A stretch of DNA of 21,941 bases, taken from positions 1 through 21,941 of the forward strand of contig CAXTAT010000048.1 in NCBI GenBank assembly GCA_964242415.1. The letters are read 5' to 3'. The DNA is from DASWOJ01 sp964242415. Lineage in GTDB: Bacteria > Pseudomonadota > Alphaproteobacteria > Acetobacterales > Acetobacteraceae. Every line of letters starts with the position of its first letter. Within the stretch, counting starts at the first letter, position 1. The translations under genes and the position numbers were made by a program. Positions 6,872 to 14,680 of the stretch are shown in pieces. The notes below the pieces were generated by a model. That model had not been told where the DNA came from. It ran no database searches and was given only the letters and a program-made list of their open reading frames with translations.

Positions 6872-8238
6872 GGCAGGCTTCCCATCAGTTCCGCCCGGAT
6901 AGCGGCGGCGTGTTGCACGGCACGGTCCACCCAGGGGCCGGCAGCGGCGATGGCGGGCGTGAGGTCGAAGGCGGCAGCCACGCCGGCCGCCATTCCTCGC
7001 AGGGCCGGATTCGCCTCCAGGACAGCAAGCAAGGTGCTGCCGGTCTCGCGGACCGTGCCGGCCGCGTGCTCCACGAGGGCATGGGCCTCCGCCCGTCCCA
7101 GCCTGCCCGCCAGCCGCGCCGCCGCCGCGTCGGCGAACAGCAGGCCGTGCGTCAGGCCGATGTTGGCCCTCATGCGCGCCGTATCCGCCGTCAGCCCCTC
7201 CGCCAGCGCCCGAGCCTCCCGCAACGCCCCGCTGGCCAGGCCGAACAGCATCGGCAGCGCGTGCCATTCGGCATGCCACAGCCCGGCCGGACGCTCATGC
7301 GCGGCGGCCATGGCGTTGAACAGGGTCTGCACGTGCCCGCCCGCCGCCGCATGGGCCGCCAGGATCACGGTCGAGGACACCGGGTTGCGCTTGTGCGGCA
7401 TGGCTGACGACCCGCCGCGGCCGGGCACGTAGGGTTCGGCGACCTCGGCGATCTCGGTCGAGGCCAGGCTCGCCACGTCAACCGCCATCTTGGCCAGGCT
7501 GCCCAGCAGGATCGCGACCCACGACCCGGCCTCGGCCACCCGGCCGCGCAGCGTGTGCCAGGCCAGCGGCGTCGTGCCCAACCCGAGTTCCTGCGCGAAG
7601 GCGTCCAGCACCGCCGGCCCCCTGTCGCCCAGCGACGCCAGCGTGCCGACCGGGCCGCCCAGGGACGCCACCAGCAGCCTGTGCCGGACTTGCGGCAACC
7701 CACCCGCGGCATCGGCGATGCCGGTCAGCCAGACGGCAACCTTGCAGCCGAAGGTCAGCGGCGCCGCGTGCTGCCCGTAGGTGCGGCCAACGCAGGGCGT
7801 CGTGCAGTGCGTCTCCGCCATCCGCATCAGCCCGGCCAGGGTGCCGTCCAGGTCGGCTGCAACCAGGTCCAGCGCGCGGCGTAGTTGCAGCACCAGGGCG
7901 GTGTCGAGGATGTCCTGCGTCGTTGCCCCCTTGTGGAACGACCGCGCCAGGTCTGCCGGCAGGCGGGCCTGCATGGCGGCGATGAACGGGATCGTCGGCA
8001 CCCCGGACACCGCCGTCTGCTCGCCCAGCGCCGCCGGGTCCAACGTCCCGGGATCGACCGCCTCGATCGCTGTGGCCAATCCGTCCGGTGCGATGCCAAG
8101 CCGGGCCTGCGCCCGCGCCAACGCCGCCTCCGCCTCGATCATTGCACCCAGGCGGGCCGTGTCGGAGAAGCAGTCCGCCATGGCAGCGGTGGCGAACAAC
8201 GGCCCCAGCAGCGCCGAGTCCAGCGCGGCGAAGGTCAT
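6868..8238 (-). CDS. PcaB-like lyase (3-carboxy-cis,cis-muconate cycloisomerase / fumarase-aspartase superfamily)
   Basis: A 456-residue member of the fumarase/adenylosuccinate lyase superfamily. The signature GGSSAMPHKRNP (275-286) contains the mobile-loop catalytic serine. Supporting regions are FHKGATTQDI (101-110) and GRTYGQHAAPLTFG (151-164). These three, and the TAVSGVPTIPFI segment (75-86), resemble PcaB, which cycloisomerises beta-carboxymuconate in the protocatechuate branch of the beta-ketoadipate pathway. pcaC, pcaD and pcaGH are not nearby, so it could be a related C-N or C-O lyase instead. Its ATG (8238) overlaps the BKACE stop by 4 nt and its stop overlaps the dehydrogenase start by 4 nt, so the three are translationally coupled and probably serve one catabolic route. 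Confidence 0.85.
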   Translation of the reverse strand: MTFAALDSALLGPLFATAAMADCFSDTARLGAMIEAEAALARAQARLGIAPDGLATAIEAVDPGTLDPAALGEQTAVSGVPTIPFIAAMQARLPADLARSFHKGATTQDILDTALVLQLRRALDLVAADLDGTLAGLMRMAETHCTTPCVGRTYGQHAAPLTFGCKVAVWLTGIADAAGGLPQVRHRLLVASLGGPVGTLASLGDRGPAVLDAFAQELGLGTTPLAWHTLRGRVAEAGSWVAILLGSLAKMAVDVASLASTEIAEVAEPYVPGRGGSSAMPHKRNPVSSTVILAAHAAAGGHVQTLFNAMAAAHERPAGLWHAEWHALPMLFGLASGALREARALAEGLTADTARMRANIGLTHGLLFADAAAARLAGRLGRAEAHALVEHAAGTVRETGSTLLAVLEANPALRGMAAGVAAAFDLTPAIAAAGPWVDRAVQHAAAIRAELMGSLP

Positions 8239-9068
8239 GCCACGGGGCGCAGCCGCAACGCCGAGCGGGCCTCGGCCGGAGTGGCGACCTTGCAGCCGTG
8301 CCGCGTGATCGCCTCGGCCGCCATCCGCACCAGCTCGGCATTGCTGGCCGCCAGGCGGTCCTTGCTGGCGCGCACGTTGTCCTCCAGCCCGGTCCGCACC
8401 GCATCCGCGCCGCGGGCCAGCGCCCAATCCATCACCACCGACTGGAACCGCCCGATGCCAGCCCCGGTCCAGGTGGCATGCGGCAGCACCCGGCGCGTCT
8501 CCTCCAGCAGGATGTCCAGCAGCCGCTCCTCTGCCGGGATGGCGTTCTTCACGCCCATGACGAACTGCACATGCGGCGTCTCGGACATCAGCCCGGCCTC
8601 CACCAGCCGCACCGCGCCGTGGATGTGGCTCAGGTCGAAGATCTCGATCTCCGGCGCGACCTCATGCTGCTTCATGCGGGTCGCGAGGTCCGCCACCAGG
8701 GCCGGCGCGTTCTCGTAGATGATGGTCGGGAAGTTGACCGACCCGGTGGACAGCGACGCCATGTCCGGCCGGTGCTGCAGCGCATTGCCGCGCGCCGCCT
8801 GGTCCCGCCCCCGCCCGCCGGTGGAGAACTGCACGATCATGCCGGGGCAGTGCTTCATGATGCCCTCCTGCACCTGGCGGAACAGGGCGGGGTCGGAGGA
8901 CGGGTTCTCCTCGGCGTCGCGCACGTGGATGTGGACCAGGGTGGCCCCGGCCTCGAACGCCTCGTGCGTGGACTCGATCTGCTCGGCGGGGGTGGTGGGG
9001 ACGGCCGGGTTGTCCTTCTTGCGCGGCACGGACCCGGTGATGGCGACGGCGATGGTGACAGGCTTCAT
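8235..9068 (-). CDS. BKACE-family beta-keto acid cleavage enzyme (DUF849)
   Basis: A 277-residue DUF849/BKACE protein. The family uses zinc to join acetyl-CoA to a beta-keto acid and split it into acetoacetate and a new acyl-CoA; the founder is 3-keto-5-aminohexanoate cleavage enzyme of lysine fermentation. The zinc motif HIHVRD places His46 and His48 at the founder positions, and VRTGLEDN (224-231) supplies Arg225 and Glu229. QFSTGGRGR (80-88) and EIFDLSHIHG (142-151) fit substrate-site strands. ATG 9068 has GAGGA 4 nt upstream. First gene of a coupled operon with a PcaB-like lyase and a dehydrogenase, divergent from a CoA-transferase and phaC. Substrate is uncertain: beta-ketoadipate, dehydrocarnitine and amino-keto acids are all known in the family. 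Confidence 0.9.
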   Translation of the reverse strand: MKPVTIAVAITGSVPRKKDNPAVPTTPAEQIESTHEAFEAGATLVHIHVRDAEENPSSDPALFRQVQEGIMKHCPGMIVQFSTGGRGRDQAARGNALQHRPDMASLSTGSVNFPTIIYENAPALVADLATRMKQHEVAPEIEIFDLSHIHGAVRLVEAGLMSETPHVQFVMGVKNAIPAEERLLDILLEETRRVLPHATWTGAGIGRFQSVVMDWALARGADAVRTGLEDNVRASKDRLAASNAELVRMAAEAITRHGCKVATPAEARSALRLRPVA

Positions 9069-9266
9069 GAGGTCCTCACGGGTTCGGCGGGTGGACAGCG
9101 TGTGATCGCCCCAGGCATGCGCTTCCCCTGGCCGCCTTTGGGCGCTACGGTCTTCGGTAGCGACGCAACAAGAACCGGGGCCGCCCGTGAAGGCAAGGCC
9201 CCCCGATGGGAGACGGGCCATGGACGCTGCCGCCGCAGCCCCAAACACCCTGCACAGGAGACCGAT
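9069..9266. promoter_or_regulatory. Shared divergent promoter region with a 20-bp dyad
   Basis: This 198-nt gap separates the BKACE operon from the scoAB-phaC operon and must hold both promoters. The clearest element is CGCTACGGTCTTCGGTAGCG (9143-9162), with perfect 6-bp arms around 8 bases, a plausible operator. A second stem GGGGCC...GGCCCC lies at 9177-9202. No strong sigma-70 hexamers are obvious. AGGAG (9256-9260) is the ribosome-binding site of the CoA-transferase alpha subunit. Regulation by a shared factor is inference; no regulator gene is adjacent. Confidence 0.45.
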
Positions 9267-9983
9267 GTGGCCGTGAACAAGGTTTACCCCGACGCCGGCG
9301 CCGCATTGGCCGACGTGCTGCGGGACGGCATGACCATCATGTCCGGCGGCTTCGGCCTGTGCGGCATCCCCGGTGTGCTGATCGCCGCGATACGCGACAG
9401 CGGCGTCAAGGGTCTGACGATCATCAGCAACAACGCCGGCGTGGACGGCGCCGGGCTGGGCCTGCTGCTGGAGAGCAAGCAGGTCCACAAGATGATCTCT
9501 TCCTATGTCGGGGAGAACAAGGAGTTCATGCGCCAGTACCTCGCCAAGGAGTTGGAGATCGAGTTCAACCCGCAGGGCACCCTGGCCGAACGCATCCGGG
9601 CCGGCGGCGCGGGCATCCCTGCCTTCTTCACCCGCACCGGCGTCGGTACCGCCATCGGCGACGGCAAGGAGGAGCGCGAGTTCGACGGCCACCATTACAT
9701 CATGGAGCGCAGCCTGTTCGCCGACCTGGCCATCGTCCACGCCTGGCGCGGCGACACCGAGGGCAACCTGGTGTACCGGATGACCGCCCGCAACTTCAAC
9801 CCGATCATGGCCACCGCCGCCCGCATGACGGTGGCCCAGGTCGAGGAGCTGGTACCCCCCGGCGAGCTGGACGGCGACGCCATCGTGACGCCGGGCATCT
9901 TCGTCAAACGCATCGTCGCCGTCCCCGGCGTCGAGAAGCGCATCGAGCAGCGCACCACGCGCAAGCACCTGCAGGAGGCGTAA
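9267..9983 (+). CDS. scoA: 3-oxoacid CoA-transferase subunit A
   Basis: A 238-residue class I CoA-transferase alpha subunit. GGFGLCGIP (27-35) and the glycine-rich NPQGTLAERIRAGGAGIPAFFTRTGVGT are the family's CoA-binding signatures, and the HYIMERSLFADLAIVHAW segment is typical of the SCOT/AtoD/PcaI group. It works with the adjacent B subunit to move CoA from succinyl-CoA to a 3-oxoacid, usually acetoacetate. No ATG fits the conserved N-terminus; GTG 9267 is chosen because AGGAG precedes it by 6 nt. GTG 9273 is possible. Subunit B follows 2 nt after its stop. ScoAB, AtoDA and PcaIJ are not separable by eye, so substrate preference is inferred from phaC downstream. Confidence 0.92.
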   Translation: MAVNKVYPDAGAALADVLRDGMTIMSGGFGLCGIPGVLIAAIRDSGVKGLTIISNNAGVDGAGLGLLLESKQVHKMISSYVGENKEFMRQYLAKELEIEFNPQGTLAERIRAGGAGIPAFFTRTGVGTAIGDGKEEREFDGHHYIMERSLFADLAIVHAWRGDTEGNLVYRMTARNFNPIMATAARMTVAQVEELVPPGELDGDAIVTPGIFVKRIVAVPGVEKRIEQRTTRKHLQEA

Positions 9984-9985
9984 CC

Positions 9986-10648
9986 ATGGCCTGGACCCGT
10001 GAGCAGATGGCAGCCCGCGCCGCGCAGGAGCTGCAGGACGGCATGTACGTGAACCTGGGTATCGGCATCCCGACCCTGGTCGCCAACTACATCCCCGCGG
10101 GGATCGACGTGCAATTGCACAGCGAGAACGGCATGATGGGTATCGGCGCCTTCCCCTTCGAGGGGGAGGAGGACGCCGACCTGATCAACGCCGGCAAGCA
10201 GACCGTGACCAAGCTGCCCACCACGTCGTTCTTCGACAGCGCGGCCTCGTTCGCCATGGTGCGCGGCGGGCACATCGCGCTGAGCATCCTGGGCGCGCTG
10301 CAGGTGTCCGAGAACGGCGACCTCGCCAACTGGATGATCCCCGGCAAGATGGTCAAGGGCATGGGTGGCGCGATGGACCTGGTCGCCGGCGTGCCGCGCG
10401 TGGTCGTGCTGATGGAGCACACCGCCAAGGGCGAGCCGAAGATCCTGAAGCAGTGCGCGCTGCCGTTGACCGGCAAGGGCGTGGTGAACCTGATCGTCAC
10501 CGACCTGTGCGTGTTCGACGTGAACGCGGCGGGTGCGCCGGGGCTGACCCTGGTCGATCTGGCGCCAGGCGTGAGCGTGGACGAGGTGCGGCAGAAGACC
10601 GAGGCCGGGTTCGCCGTGCATCCGAGCCTGCAAAGCAAGGCGGCGTAG
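9986..10648 (+). CDS. scoB: 3-oxoacid CoA-transferase subunit B
   Basis: A 220-residue beta subunit carrying the catalytic glutamate in HSENGMMGIG (Glu47), which forms the glutamyl-CoA thioester. VNLGIGIPTLVANYIP (22-37) and MVKGMGGAMDLVAG are further hallmarks. ATG 9986 is preceded by AGGAGG (9973-9978) inside the end of scoA, so the two subunits are made together. phaC starts 10 nt after the stop. With succinyl-CoA as donor it would activate acetoacetate to acetoacetyl-CoA, the entry point to polyhydroxybutyrate or, in reverse, ketone-body use. Confidence 0.93.
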   Translation: MAWTREQMAARAAQELQDGMYVNLGIGIPTLVANYIPAGIDVQLHSENGMMGIGAFPFEGEEDADLINAGKQTVTKLPTTSFFDSAASFAMVRGGHIALSILGALQVSENGDLANWMIPGKMVKGMGGAMDLVAGVPRVVVLMEHTAKGEPKILKQCALPLTGKGVVNLIVTDLCVFDVNAAGAPGLTLVDLAPGVSVDEVRQKTEAGFAVHPSLQSKAA

Positions 10649-10658
10649 GAGGAGCGGT

Positions 10659-12566
10659 ATGACCGACGACCCGAAGGCGGTGGAGCTGCCCACCCCCATC
10701 TCGCCGGATGCCGTGCTGGGCCTGTGGTCGTCCTGGATGGAGAAGGCGACCACCTCCGCCACGGCGATGGCGCAGCCGGTCGCGGGCAACTGGGACGCGA
10801 TGGCCGGCAGCGTGATGGCGGACAACATGACCCGCCTCCGCACGTCGATGAACGACGATCCGATGCTGCGGCAGATCGACCAGATGTGGAACGCCAATCC
10901 GCTGCACGACGTGGTGCCGGTCGATTGGGCGGCGGTGGCCGGTGCGCTGCGCACGGTGTGGCTGCGTGCCCTGCGGAACCCGGGCGCCCTGGCCAAGGCC
11001 GCCGTCGAGATGAACGCGGGCGTGCTGCGCGCCGCCGCCGACGCCTGGGCCGACGCCACCCGCGCCTGGATGGCTGGCGGCGCCCCGGCCGAGGCGCCCA
11101 AGGGCGTCGATAAGCGGTTCGCCGCCCCGGATTGGCACGCCAACCCGGCCTACCGCACCTTGAAGGACGCCTATCTGCTGGCCTCCGACTGGCTGATGCA
11201 CCAGACCGAGGCCGATGACCTGGACCCGGCCGAGCGGCAGCACCTGCATTTCCACCTGCAGCAGTTCGTCGATGCCACCAGCCCGGCGCTGATGCTGATG
11301 TCCAACCCCGTCGCCCTGCGCCGTGCGATCGAGACCGGCGGCGCCAGCGTCGCCGCGGGCCTGCAGAACCTGCTGTCCGACCTCAAGGCGGGCCGGCTGA
11401 GCATGGTGGACGAAACGGCGTTCGCGCCGGGCCGCAACCTGGCGCTGGCGCCGGGCAAGGTGGTGCACCGGAACAAGCTGATGGAGCTGATCCAGTACGC
11501 CCCCACCACGCCGCAGGCGCACGCCATCCCGCTGCTGATCCTGCCGCCGTGGATCAACAAGTATTACATCATGGACATGCAGCCGAAGAACAGCCTGGTG
11601 TCCTACTTGGTCGGCCAGGGGTTCACGGTGTTCATGGTGTCGTGGAAGAACCCGGACGCCTCGATGGACGGCACCACCATCGAGGACTACATGGACCTCG
11701 GCCCCCTGGAGGCCAGCGATGTCGTGCGGGACATCACGGGCGCCGAGACGGTCAACGTCATGGGCTACTGCATCGGCGGCACGCTGCTGGCGATGACGCT
11801 GGCCTACCTCGCCAACAAGCAGGACCGGCGGTTCAACTGCGCGACGTTCATGGTGTCGCTGCAGGACTTCACCCGGGTGGGCGACAGCGCGGTGTTCATG
11901 GATGACCCGGCGGTGGACCTCATCGAGCAGCAGATGCTGGAGCGCGGCTACCTCGACAGCCGCAGCATGTCCAATATGTTCAACCTGCTGCGGTCGAACG
12001 ACCTGATCTGGTCGAACGTCGTGAACAACTACCTGCTGGGGCAGAAGCCGCCGGCGTTCGACCTGCTGTACTGGAACAGCGACGGCACCCGCATGACCCG
12101 GGCGGCGCATAGCTGGTACCTGCGCAACACCTACGTCGAGAACAACCTGATCGAGCCGGGCAAGGTGCAGCTCAAGGGGGAGGCGCTGGACCTGGGGCGC
12201 ATCACGCTCGACGCCTATGCAGTCGGGGCGGAGAAGGACCACATCGTGCCATGGGACGCCGCCTGGCGCGTGACGCAGTTGCTGGGCGGCGACGTGCGGT
12301 ACGTTCTGGCGTCGAGCGGGCACATCGCGGGGATCATCAATCCGCCGGGCGGCAAGGGCATCTACTGGTCCAACGAGCCGGGCCAGGCGTTTCCAGATGC
12401 CAATGCCTGGCGTGCGGCGAGCACGAAGCGGGACGGAAGCTGGTGGTCGGACTGGTCGGCCTGGCTGGCTGATCGAGCCGGAGAGATGGGCGCGCTGCCG
12501 CCGCTGGGCAACGCGGCGCACCCGCCGTTGGTGGACGCGCCGGGGACTTACGTTTTGGAGAAGTAG
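10659..12566 (+). CDS. phaC: Class I poly(3-hydroxyalkanoate) synthase
   Basis: A 635-residue PHA polymerase that joins (R)-3-hydroxyacyl-CoA units at the surface of storage granules. The N-terminal domain (about 1-250) has the usual class I region around NPAYRTLKDAYLLASDWL (162-179). The alpha/beta hydrolase core carries the lipase-like box GYCIGG with nucleophile Cys371, Asp527 (EKDHIVPW) and His555 (SSGHIAGIINPP). Length is at the upper end for class I. ATG 10659 has AGGAGGAG (10647-10654) overlapping the scoB stop, so the three genes form one operon. No phaA, phaB, phasin or phaR is in the window. Linkage to scoAB suggests acetoacetyl-CoA supply from acetoacetate. Confidence 0.96.
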   Translation: MTDDPKAVELPTPISPDAVLGLWSSWMEKATTSATAMAQPVAGNWDAMAGSVMADNMTRLRTSMNDDPMLRQIDQMWNANPLHDVVPVDWAAVAGALRTVWLRALRNPGALAKAAVEMNAGVLRAAADAWADATRAWMAGGAPAEAPKGVDKRFAAPDWHANPAYRTLKDAYLLASDWLMHQTEADDLDPAERQHLHFHLQQFVDATSPALMLMSNPVALRRAIETGGASVAAGLQNLLSDLKAGRLSMVDETAFAPGRNLALAPGKVVHRNKLMELIQYAPTTPQAHAIPLLILPPWINKYYIMDMQPKNSLVSYLVGQGFTVFMVSWKNPDASMDGTTIEDYMDLGPLEASDVVRDITGAETVNVMGYCIGGTLLAMTLAYLANKQDRRFNCATFMVSLQDFTRVGDSAVFMDDPAVDLIEQQMLERGYLDSRSMSNMFNLLRSNDLIWSNVVNNYLLGQKPPAFDLLYWNSDGTRMTRAAHSWYLRNTYVENNLIEPGKVQLKGEALDLGRITLDAYAVGAEKDHIVPWDAAWRVTQLLGGDVRYVLASSGHIAGIINPPGGKGIYWSNEPGQAFPDANAWRAASTKRDGSWWSDWSAWLADRAGEMGALPPLGNAAHPPLVDAPGTYVLEK

Positions 12567-12984
12567 GGGCGGCGTGCAGGCCCTTCCCGGACAGGGCTTG
12601 GAGCGGTGCTTCATCCCGGGTGAGGCCAACGGCCCTCTGCTCTGACCGGGTTGCCCACCCCCTCGTTCATCGCCGCCCCCTCATTCGTCATTGCGAGGAG
12701 CGCTTGCGACGCGGCAATCCACGGCTTGCAGGACCGCAACCGCTGTCCGTGCGCCCCTGGACTACCGCGCCGAAGCCGGCTCGCAACGACGGCAGTTAAC
12801 TGAATGCAACATCGAAAGGCTCTGAGTGGAAGGCCGTTGATATGGCTTCATCCTGGATCAGGACGACGTGGCGTTCGACGACGACCTGAAGTGTTGCCCT
12901 CCGATCCAGTCCTGACGCTTGCCGTCGTCGCACGGGGTGCCATTGCCCACCGTGCAACCCGGTGACGGCCCGCCTCCGTCCGCA
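12567..12984. other. Convergent intergenic region without a gene
   Basis: The 418 nt between the ends of phaC and the MetX-like gene contain no supported gene. The middle is occupied by an interspersed inverted repeat (12686-12791). No G+C stem followed by a T run is seen, so the terminators of the two convergent genes are not evident, unless the repeat itself serves that role. Confidence 0.55.
12686..12791. repeat. Interspersed intergenic repeat (GTCATTGCGAG type)
   Basis: CGTCATTGCGAG (12686-12697) is mirrored by CTCGCAACGACG (12780-12791) with one mismatch. Inside is GGCAATCCA (about 12713-12721). The combination of GTCATTGCGAG and GCAATCCA is a common non-autonomous repeat in proteobacterial intergenic regions as I know them. 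A related unit lies at 20055-20164. About 106 bp long. Confidence 0.6.
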
Positions 12985-13998
12985 TCAGCTCGCCAGCAAC
13001 TCCTTCAGCTTGGCATCGATGAAGTCCGCATCCACCGGGCTGGTGCCAGGCCCGCCGGCGAAGTGTCCCCAAATCGAGGGGATCGTCAGCAACTCGGCGT
13101 TCGGCATGTGCGCGACCTCGAACTCGCTGTCGGCTGGCGGGAAGTAAAGGTCGGTCTCGGCCGGCATCACGTAGGCCTTCGCCGTGATGGCGCCCAGGGC
13201 GCGCTTGAAGTCGCCGCCATACAGCTCGTTGGCGCTGATGTCGCCATGCTGCCACGTCCACAGCATCGTCAGCAGGTTGTTCGGGTCCTTCGGCAGGAAG
13301 AACCCCTCCCAGAACGCCACCAGGAAGTCCTCCAGCGACGAGTAGCCCAGCGCCTTGAGGTCCAGCTCCTCCCGGTAGAACGCCTGGGAGAACCCCCACC
13401 CGGCATAGACCCGCGCCATGGCCCGCAGGCCCGTCGCCGGCTTCTCCGCATACCAGCCGTGGTTGAATGCGGCATCCGCGGTCAGCGCCGCCTTCACGCC
13501 CTCCAGGAACACGAAGTTGTGGCGCGAGCACTTGGCGGAGCCGCAGAACGGCGCGATCCGCTCCACCATCGCCGGGAACAGCGCCCCCCAGTGGAAGGTT
13601 TGCAACGCGCCCATCGACCAGCCGGTCACCAGGCGGATGCGCTCGATGCCGAAGTGCTGCGTCACCAGCCGGTGCTGCAGGCGCACGTTGTCGGTGGCGG
13701 TGACGTGCGGGAAGCGGGGGCCGTTGTAAGGCTCCGGCGTGTTGCTGGCCGACGAGGACAGGCCGTTGCCCAGCATGTTCGGGATGATGATGAACTGCGT
13801 TGCCGGGTCGAGCGCCTTGCCGGGTCCGATCAGCCACTCGTTGTCGGGGTGCTGCGCGGAGTACCAGGTGGGATAGACGATCACGTTGTCCTTGGCGGCG
13901 TTCAGCGTGCCGAACGTCTTGTAGGCGAGCTTGCAGCCGCGGAGGGTGGCGCCGCCCTGCAGCACCACGTCGCCGGCCTCGTAGATGTCGTAGTCCAT
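12985..13998 (-). CDS. MetX-like alpha/beta hydrolase (homoserine O-acetyltransferase superfamily)
   Basis: A 337-residue alpha/beta hydrolase related to homoserine acetyltransferases. The nucleophile elbow is GWSMGALQ (Ser128), with Asp283 (PAETDLYFPP) and His312 (IWGHFAGGPG) completing the triad. LAYKTFGTLNAAKDNVIVYPTWYS (24-47) and IIPNMLGNGLSSSASNTP (71-88) match the fold's N-terminal strands and the oxyanion region. It is shorter than typical MetX (about 370-380 residues) and the elbow reads WSMGA rather than GSMGG, so acyltransfer to homoserine is doubtful; hydrolysis or another acyl transfer is possible. ATG 13998 has AGGAGG about 9 nt upstream. It follows ubiG and the cupin gene on the same strand with a 158-nt gap. 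Confidence 0.82.
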   Translation of the reverse strand: MDYDIYEAGDVVLQGGATLRGCKLAYKTFGTLNAAKDNVIVYPTWYSAQHPDNEWLIGPGKALDPATQFIIIPNMLGNGLSSSASNTPEPYNGPRFPHVTATDNVRLQHRLVTQHFGIERIRLVTGWSMGALQTFHWGALFPAMVERIAPFCGSAKCSRHNFVFLEGVKAALTADAAFNHGWYAEKPATGLRAMARVYAGWGFSQAFYREELDLKALGYSSLEDFLVAFWEGFFLPKDPNNLLTMLWTWQHGDISANELYGGDFKRALGAITAKAYVMPAETDLYFPPADSEFEVAHMPNAELLTIPSIWGHFAGGPGTSPVDADFIDAKLKELLAS

Positions 13999-14156
13999 GC
14001 CAGAAAGCCTCCTTTAGTGACGCCAGCGCCCTTGACGCGCCGTTGTTGCCGCATTCGCCGTTGCCGCCGCAGCCACGGCGCCGCTGTCCCACCCGGAACT
14101 CCAGCTCGCCGAGCGCCGAAAGGTTCTTGCAAGCCCATCGACCCGCCGGCAGTGGG

Positions 14157-14588
14157 TCAGCTTGCGGTTTCCGCGCTCGCCGTTTCCGTGGCGAGGCTCG
14201 GAAACCGATAGATCACCTCCGAGAAACGATCTGCCGGGAACACGTAGAAGACCTTCAGAACCGTCTCAGCCACGTTGCGGATGCCATGTTCGGCGTCGCC
14301 CGGGATGAACGCCGCACAGCCCGCCGGCACCACGGTTTCGATCCCGTCAATCACGAGGGCACCGGTGCCCTCGGCAATGTAGTAAATCTCCGGCTGCGCA
14401 TGACGATGAGGCTTCAAGCCCTCACCGTTGGGCCTGAGTTCCATCAGGCCAGCGCTCAAGCGTCCGGTCGGCGTGATGTCGCCGCTGAACAGCGTGAACC
14501 ACGTCGCATCGCCCCGGGCAGGTGTGTCCCAACCCTCAAGGCGCCGGTCCTTCGCGCTCGCGATGATGCCTTGCGTTTGCTGGGTCAT
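14157..14588 (-). CDS. Small single-domain cupin protein
   Basis: A 143-residue cupin. Motif 1 gives His61, His63 and Glu67 (HRHAQPEIYYIAEGTG) and motif 2 gives His101 (PGDAEHGIRN), a complete set of four metal ligands, so it probably binds Fe, Mn or Zn. The beta-barrel covers about residues 40-118. The fold is used for dioxygenases, isomerases and lyases, and the substrate is unknown. It lies 92 nt downstream of ubiG on the same strand, with no clear Shine-Dalgarno before ATG 14588. Codons are somewhat less G/C-biased than its neighbours. Confidence 0.82.
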   Translation of the reverse strand: MTQQTQGIIASAKDRRLEGWDTPARGDATWFTLFSGDITPTGRLSAGLMELRPNGEGLKPHRHAQPEIYYIAEGTGALVIDGIETVVPAGCAAFIPGDAEHGIRNVAETVLKVFYVFPADRFSEVIYRFPSLATETASAETAS

Positions 14589-14680
14589 TCAAACGTCCGC
14601 CTTACTCGTGGCCGAATGGTCGTTCCCCGATATCGACCTGTCAACTCGGCCAGGTTCCGAAACGACCCACCATCCACCCG

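Noticed and set aside
10497..12629. 710-codon open frame opposite scoB and phaC.
   Set aside because: Antisense shadow of well-recognised scoB/phaC; composition is His/Arg/Val-rich with no domain.
12848..14092. 414-codon minus-strand frame overlapping the MetX-like gene.
   Set aside because: Out-of-frame shadow of 12985-13998, which has a full catalytic triad and a strong ribosome-binding site.
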